Shown one piece after another: positions 17,840 through 21,934 of a DNA stretch of 21,934 bases. The notes under the pieces were generated by a model, which saw nothing but the letters and a program-made list of their open reading frames with translations, was not told the DNA's origin and made no database searches. The DNA lies in NCBI GenBank assembly GCA_001579985.1, contig LRSR01002618.1, positions 1-21,934 on the forward strand. The letters are read 5' to 3'. The translations under genes were made by a program, and so were the position numbers. The stretch comes from Hypsibius dujardini. Its lineage: Eukaryota; Tardigrada; Eutardigrada; Parachela; Hypsibiidae. Every line of letters starts with the position of its first letter. Position 1 is the first letter of the stretch.

Positions 17840-18118
17840 AGTTTTGAGTGTTGTTGAGCGTTTTGAGTGTCGTGGGCACTCCGACACTCGCTGGCCAACC
17901 GTTGCGTCCCAGCTGACTTGCAACATGTCCGCGGCTTTCACGCTGCGGCGAACCTCAATGATGAGGCGCAGAATGTTTGTCTGCGTTGAAGCACATATTG
18001 TGTCCCGAGCGTAAGCACAGTCTGGTGTGGATCCAGGTGAGGAAGTGGTGGTGGATGGTGAGGAACTGGTAGTGGAGTTACTTTCACTTGTCACGCATTT
18101 CTTAGACGCGTGTAACAA
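17840..18118 (-). pseudogene. Truncated tandem copy of the CAP-domain gene
   Basis: Minus-strand reading gives a Ser/Thr-rich stretch, then ILRLIIEVRRSVKAADMLQV and SWD, closely matching ILGLINKVRRGVKAADMLQV of the intact gene at both DNA and protein level. Right after the Trp-Asp codons (junction near 17905/17906), 20 bases present in the intact gene are missing, which shifts the frame and ends the similarity soon after. It begins only about 16 bases past the stop of the intact gene. No signal peptide or CAP C-terminus is present. Confidence 0.75.
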
Positions 18119-18133
18119 ATAAGATTCTCAAGC

Positions 18134-18872
18134 TTAAGCTTGGCAGTAGTTGCAGACGAAGTTGCCTTTGCCACCGCAGGCCCTCCAACCGCAGCTGATT
18201 TTATTGCTCGAGGCCCATACATTCTATAATGACAAAATACGAAACGTCACTCTTCAACTTCTTGGACTGAACTGTATCAGAAATGAAATTTGAGTGAATC
18301 GGAATACCGAACCTGGGTGTAATTTCCGGTAGCCCTCAGGTTACATTTCATGCCCCATTTGAAATCCTTGACCTCCTGATTCCACAGCTGGAAGACACCC
18401 TCCCAGTTCTGAACATCCGACGCAATGTTCTGGCCGCAGCTGTGTCGGTCTGCCGGATCGTCGTGGGCGTTGGGACCGGCTGGCCGGCACTCAGCGGCCA
18501 ACCGTTGCGCATCCGCAGCGGCTGTGGGGTCCCAGCTCACCTGCAACATATCTGCTGCTTTCACCCCGCGGCGAACTTTATTAATGAGGCCCAGAATTGT
18601 CGCCCTCGTTGCAGCACATGATGGATCCTGAGGCTTGTCACATCCCGGCGCAGATGTTGGCACGGGTTTCACATACATATACATGTTGTTGTCGTTGTTG
18701 CCGTTGTTGCCGTAGGATGCCGGGGACTGTACTGGGCTGTAAGTGTTCCTGTTTGGGTTGTATTGGTTGCTGTTTGGGCTGTCGGTGCTGTAACTGTTGG
18801 AACTGTAGCCACTGTTGCTGTTGGAGTTGTAGCCGCTGTTCCATTCCATGTTCGATGTAAAACCACCGAAGC
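18134..18872 (-). CDS. CAP/SCP-domain secreted protein with substituted cavity (5' end missing)
   Basis: Two minus-strand exons, 18872-18313 and 18223-18134, join across an 89 bp phase-0 intron (CAG|GTTCGG to TATAG|AAT). The acceptor at 18873 (CTTTTCAG) needs a phase-1 upstream exon. The protein starts with an Asn/Ser/Tyr-rich region, then a CAP domain: NKVRRGVKAADMLQVSWD, SCGQNIA, LWNQEVKDF, GNYTQ|NVWASSNKISCG and FVCNYCQA-stop. The order and spacing are those of the SCP/Ag5/PR-1 family, usually secreted. Three of the four usual cavity residues differ: His of HNxxR is Ile, GEN is GQN, and GHYTQ is GNYTQ; only the Glu of NQE is kept. The C-terminus is short, ending just after CNY. It is probably a structural or binding CAP protein; function unknown. 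Confidence 0.82.
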
Positions 18873-18900
18873 CTGAAAAGTTTAACGAGCTCTAAACGAC

Positions 18901-18990
18901 GAGACCAGAAACTAGTGGAGACTAGAGACTAGGTACTTGAAATTAGAAACTAATGACTGCATGCAAGAAATTAGAAACTAGAGACTAGAA
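18901..18990. repeat. GAAACTAGAGACTAG-type repeat
   Basis: ACTAG and (G/A)AAACTA words recur about nine times in 90 bases. On the minus strand this supplies a pyrimidine-rich stretch upstream of the CAP exon acceptor. Confidence 0.65.
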
Positions 18991-19394
18991 AGTGGATTAT
19001 ATTTGGGAAACTACACAAATAGAGAGCGATATCTGTCTCTTTGTCTCTTCACGATACGGCTTTTCTTCGTGCATTTGTACAATGAAAAATACCATATCGC
19101 GAAAATGACCATCATGGATGAGAAATGATCAAGAAAAAGGAAGGGTGGTAGCGTGTTTGGCCAAGACCTTCCTAAGCATACCCAATCAGGAAATATGGAG
19201 GGGCCTTCGTTTCTGCTCTCTTAAACTTAGCAGTTCCCATTAGTCGAAATGTTTTTTCCCATAGTTTTCTCGACCTTCTCACTTGATTCAATGGCGAAAA
19301 GTCCGAGATCGTTTCCTAGCCAGTTTAAGTGCTGAAGATGCCTCCGTCATCGTTTCCTCCATAACCACCAACACTGTTTGTCCACCACCGTAAC
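18991..19394. other. Probable CAP-gene intron or flank
   Basis: No element or exon is secure. At about 19330-19375 (minus) another frame continues the Gly/Tyr theme (SVGGYGGNDDGGIFST-stop), one base out of phase with the putative exon. Confidence 0.35.
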
Positions 19395-19500
19395 CATTTT
19401 GCGATCCGTAACCGCGTACCTTGAAATGATCCGCTTCAGGTGCGTCCTCTTCCGCACTCACGACGAAACCTAGAAACCATAAAAAGCTTGCCAATATTGT
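19395..19500 (-). CDS. Possible upstream exon of the CAP gene (Gly/Tyr-rich secreted N-terminus)
   Basis: The minus-strand frame encodes ILASFLWFLGFVVSA, a signal-peptide-like core, followed by acidic EEDAPEADHF and then GYGSQNGYGGG. No ATG is in frame before an upstream stop, so a start exon would be needed. A phase-1 donor such as G|GT after SQNGY would join to GFGGFTSN of the CAP exon and keep the Gly/Tyr/Asn composition continuous. An alternative start is MIASGGLLAFLLHAIG at about 19756-19708 with a phase-1 donor. Neither choice can be confirmed from sequence. Confidence 0.35.
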
Positions 19501-20014
19501 CTGATCCGGGAATTGCGTTATCTTCTCGCGAAAGATCACCACTTTGGTAATGAAGGTCGAATTAGGAACTCAAGCGGAACGCCTTCAAGACAGATTCTTC
19601 AAGATGAGCGACAACATCCTCTACCGGACTGAACAGCACGGCGCAGTGACGAAAGTCATGCTCTTAGTCCCTTGGACAATGAGAAAGGACGATGAGAAAG
19701 GCGGAATACCGATGGCGTGTAGTAGAAATGCAAGAAGACCTCCAGAAGCAATCATGACAATTTTGAGCAAGTCGATTCTTCGTAGAAGAAAATTAACCCA
19801 ATCTACGCTTCATTTATTTCAGTCTCTTTTTCACATTTTCATACGACCCGAATTTGTTTGAATGGTCTGCAAGATCGCTCTCTTGTGTTTCACAGACTAA
19901 ATAAGCAATTAACCGTTTGATGTGTCCATTGCGTATCAAATATGAACTAGCAAGCGTACGCAACCCACGATAAACATGCCGCACGAGCGATACGCGGTCA
20001 ACAATCGGCGCGTC

Positions 20015-20085
20015 GGGTGTAAAATTGGCTCAAACTCAGACACAGTCCAAGTTTGAGCCGTGACGTCACGATGACGGTTTTACCC
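20015..20085. repeat. Short nested inverted repeat enclosing GTGACGTCAC
   Basis: GGCTCAAACT (20027-20036) pairs with AGTTTGAGCC (20050-20059) as a perfect 10 bp stem. Outside it, GGGTGTAAAA (20015-20024) pairs imperfectly with TTTTACCC (20078-20085). It may be a very small MITE. Confidence 0.5.
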
Positions 20086-20121
20086 TTGGAATTCACACAA
20101 AATATAACGTCAAATGACGTT
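20061..20121. promoter_or_regulatory. CRE-like palindrome cluster
   Basis: TGACGTCA at 20061-20068 is followed by AACGTCA-AA-TGACGTT (20106-20121), two CRE half-sites in mirror arrangement. These are consensus bZIP (CREB/ATF) sites. No promoter or gene start next to them is evident, so a regulatory role is only a possibility. Confidence 0.4.
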
Positions 20122-21535
20122 TTAGCAAAAACGCGAATCCATCAATAAGAAGCTTCGGTCGCTTCGCTCGCTCAGCGTAATAACAGTTCGCGGACCCATG
20201 CTGCACGATGGGCTCATAAAACTGTGCCTTGCTGCTGTGGTTTCAGGCTCCATCAGTCTCCGTTGCTTGTTCGTTTCGTTCGTCACCTCCTTCGATCTTT
20301 GTGTGCATGAATCTCACCCCAAGGGCGAAAAGAACCGTTTCTTCGAGCTTAGCAAAGAACGGACTAACTTCAACGTATTTTTCCTGATATTGAGACGCAT
20401 GCACACAAAACTTTATTTTGTCAGGCCAATTAATGCCATTGCTGTGTCGTATTTTGCAGTTGATTGATGAAAGAACAAAGATTTACATCATACAGAGGCG
20501 TCAGAGAATTTTTTAGTACCATTCGACTAGCCGTAATCATTTTGACCGTTGCTCCACATTCCGCAATTGTTTTCCATTTTGAAAAACACATGGCAGGATT
20601 GGGGGGAACTGTTTTCTCCAGCTTTTTAGAAAAGCCTCTTTCGCCGGTGACAACATATGCTGCATCGATATAGGGATTCGCTGAACGAAGCCTCAAGTGT
20701 GTTGCAGCTGACCAGGCAACTCGTTAGGGATCGCGGCACATCCAGTATTCCCATGTAGGGACTCATGAACTATACGGAGAGTGATACGCACACAGAGATA
20801 AGACACGTGATCGATAATGAACAACAAGGTGGAGTAAAAGCCACCGCTTAAGGGGAGTGGAGAGAACTCTTTTGACTGGATTTCAATAATCTCTCAACAT
20901 TAACCAGGTAAAAATAAAGCATTGAGATTAAACACGCAGAGAGAGGTATAGAAAGGCTATAAGGTATGCATTGTCTCATGCGCGCGCAATTAGCGGTTGG
21001 GCTAATTTTAATATTCGTACTGATCTTCTGACGCGAAAATTTAGTTGCTCTCTTTTTGTCTCCCCGGTCATTAATCCTTATTCTTCTGCCCCGAAGCAAG
21101 TCACACCTGTCGTATCGTGACGCGGTACCCTGAACGTCCCGTGGAACTAAAACTCGATCAGCAAGTATCATTACCTGGCGAAACCGGATTGGGACTTGCT
21201 AGCAGACAATGGCCTTGCTCGTACTGCCGTCGCTGCGACCTTCTCATTTTGCAGTCTCTGTGCCCGTCTTTTCTGTGTCTGTGTATGTCTGTCATAGGAT
21301 TTAGCCATCGGGGCCGCCAGCCGAGGTTTACATTTCATTAGTGGTTTTCCATTTTTACCCGCATTTAACATTTTTCAGAAACCCTCAAGGATCCTGAAGA
21401 CCACCAAGGTCTTCATAGAACCCAACGCCTGATCCCGAACTTCGAAGTCTCTCCATTCGTAGTTCCTCGTTCGTCGTGGAGCTTGGTCTGGCTGGTCTCT
21501 GTTAACTTCAAAGATCGACTGGCTCGTCCAACAGC

Positions 21536-21934
21536 TTGCGATCACCAAGTGCTAAGCTGGCTCGCCACCAAAAACCAAAGTTGGGTCGTCACTTCATTCA
21601 GAAGGGGAATGTTGCGTTCACGAGGACTCTGTGCGGGCGTGTTGAACTTCGGTCCTCACGCCACCGGAGTTCCTTATTATCTTTACCATCTCTAGCGTTG
21701 AAGAACCAAAGGCTTGGGTGTTTATATCTTTGTCAGCTACAGTTAGTTACTTGGTTTGCCTTCTCACATCGGCGGATCCATGACCACAGCCGATCGCGCA
21801 GCATAACGACGAGGAAGTGAGCAAGCGCCGAACTTATTGAGACCTGGAGAGGCGGTTTCTCTTCGTCTCGGTTGCCTTGGAGGCATTGGGTGTTTGAAAA
21901 AAAGATGCCAAGAGACTAATCTCAGACATCGCAA
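21536..21934 (+). pseudogene. Decayed endonuclease/C-terminal region of RLE-type retrotransposon, copy C (runs off the window)
   Basis: From about 21813 one frame reads EEVSKRRTY, a stop, DLERRFLFVSVALEALGV, a stop, KKDAKRLISDIA, parallel to copies A and B. Upstream in the same frame, KAWVF followed by LLTSADP-stop-PQPIAQHND fits the endonuclease region of such elements, which usually reads (K)PLVWD... then a TSA..A segment before a K-rich stretch. Farther upstream only fragments such as AKLARHQKPKLGRH hint at the preceding region, in shifting frames. Two in-frame stops and frame changes mark it as dead. The 5' boundary is uncertain. Confidence 0.55.

Larger units (their letters stand above)
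19545..21500. other. No supported gene
   Basis: Several frames of 70-105 codons occur (19544-19861, 20198-20467 and 21117-21341 on the plus strand) with no recognisable domain or consistent splice context. The CRE-like cluster and short inverted repeat at 20015-20121 are the only clear structures. Confidence 0.45.

Noticed and set aside
18597-18860. Plus-strand Cys-rich frame opposite the CAP exon
   Set aside because: It is antisense to the Asn/Ser/Tyr-rich CAP region; the cysteines are complements of Asn/Ser/Thr codon repeats.
19544-19861. 105-codon plus-strand frame
   Set aside because: No recognisable domain and no splice context; it may overlap the uncertain 5' end of the CAP gene on the other strand.
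20198-20467. Plus-strand frame with a weak signal-like start
   Set aside because: No domain, no cysteine pattern and no neighbouring exons with matching phase.

Overview
The window is invertebrate animal nuclear DNA. Genes are split by GT-AG introns, intergenic DNA is rich in MITEs and decayed non-LTR retrotransposons, and the recognisable proteins are animal secretory types: Ly6/three-finger repeats with GPI signals, and a CAP-domain protein. Nothing resembles a bacterial operon, CRISPR array, rRNA gene or intact tRNA. A protostome such as a tardigrade, crustacean or other small invertebrate is plausible, but the sequence alone does not fix the phylum.

Layout. (1) 34-5055, + strand: four exons at the 3' end of a multi-domain Ly6 gene (gene 1). 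Its 5' end lies outside the window. Its 2.6 kb second intron holds a foldback element, a 551 bp palindromic element and a TTAA-flanked piggyBac-like MITE. The last exon encodes a 14-unit Val-Thr-Asp/Glu-Ala stalk and a GPI signal. (2) 5294-6461, - strand: the 5' part of an R2-like retrotransposon, with zinc fingers and the start of the RT domain; it is frameshifted and cut off at its 3' side. (3) 6462-8620: AT-rich DNA without a supported gene. (4) 8623-11662, + strand: a complete second Ly6 gene (gene 2) with TATA box and initiator, signal peptide, three Ly6 domains and a GPI signal, in five exons encoding 440 residues. (5) 11663-17800: a repeat field holding a second copy of the piggyBac-like MITE, a TA-flanked MITE, a tRNA-like SINE head, several minisatellites and two decayed retrotransposon C-terminal fragments. 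(6) 17807-18872, - strand: a CAP/SCP gene with an unusual substituted cavity, and a broken tandem copy directly behind it; the 5' exon is uncertain. (7) 18900-21934: mostly unassigned DNA with a CRE-like palindrome cluster, ending in a third, longer fragment of the same retrotransposon type.

The main biological point is the pair of same-strand Ly6 genes built from one recurring exon module. Every intron is phase 1 and cuts each Ly6 domain in the middle, so each internal exon carries the back half of one domain, a Thr/Pro linker and the front half of the next. Such 1-1 exons can be added or removed without breaking frame, which explains the tandem-domain architecture. Gene 1 domains have 8 cysteines; gene 2 domains have 10. 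Both last exons share a Ser-Gly-Ser-Ala motif before the hydrophobic tail, and both stalks contain 12 bp tandem units. The products are probably secretory-pathway proteins tethered to the outer cell surface.
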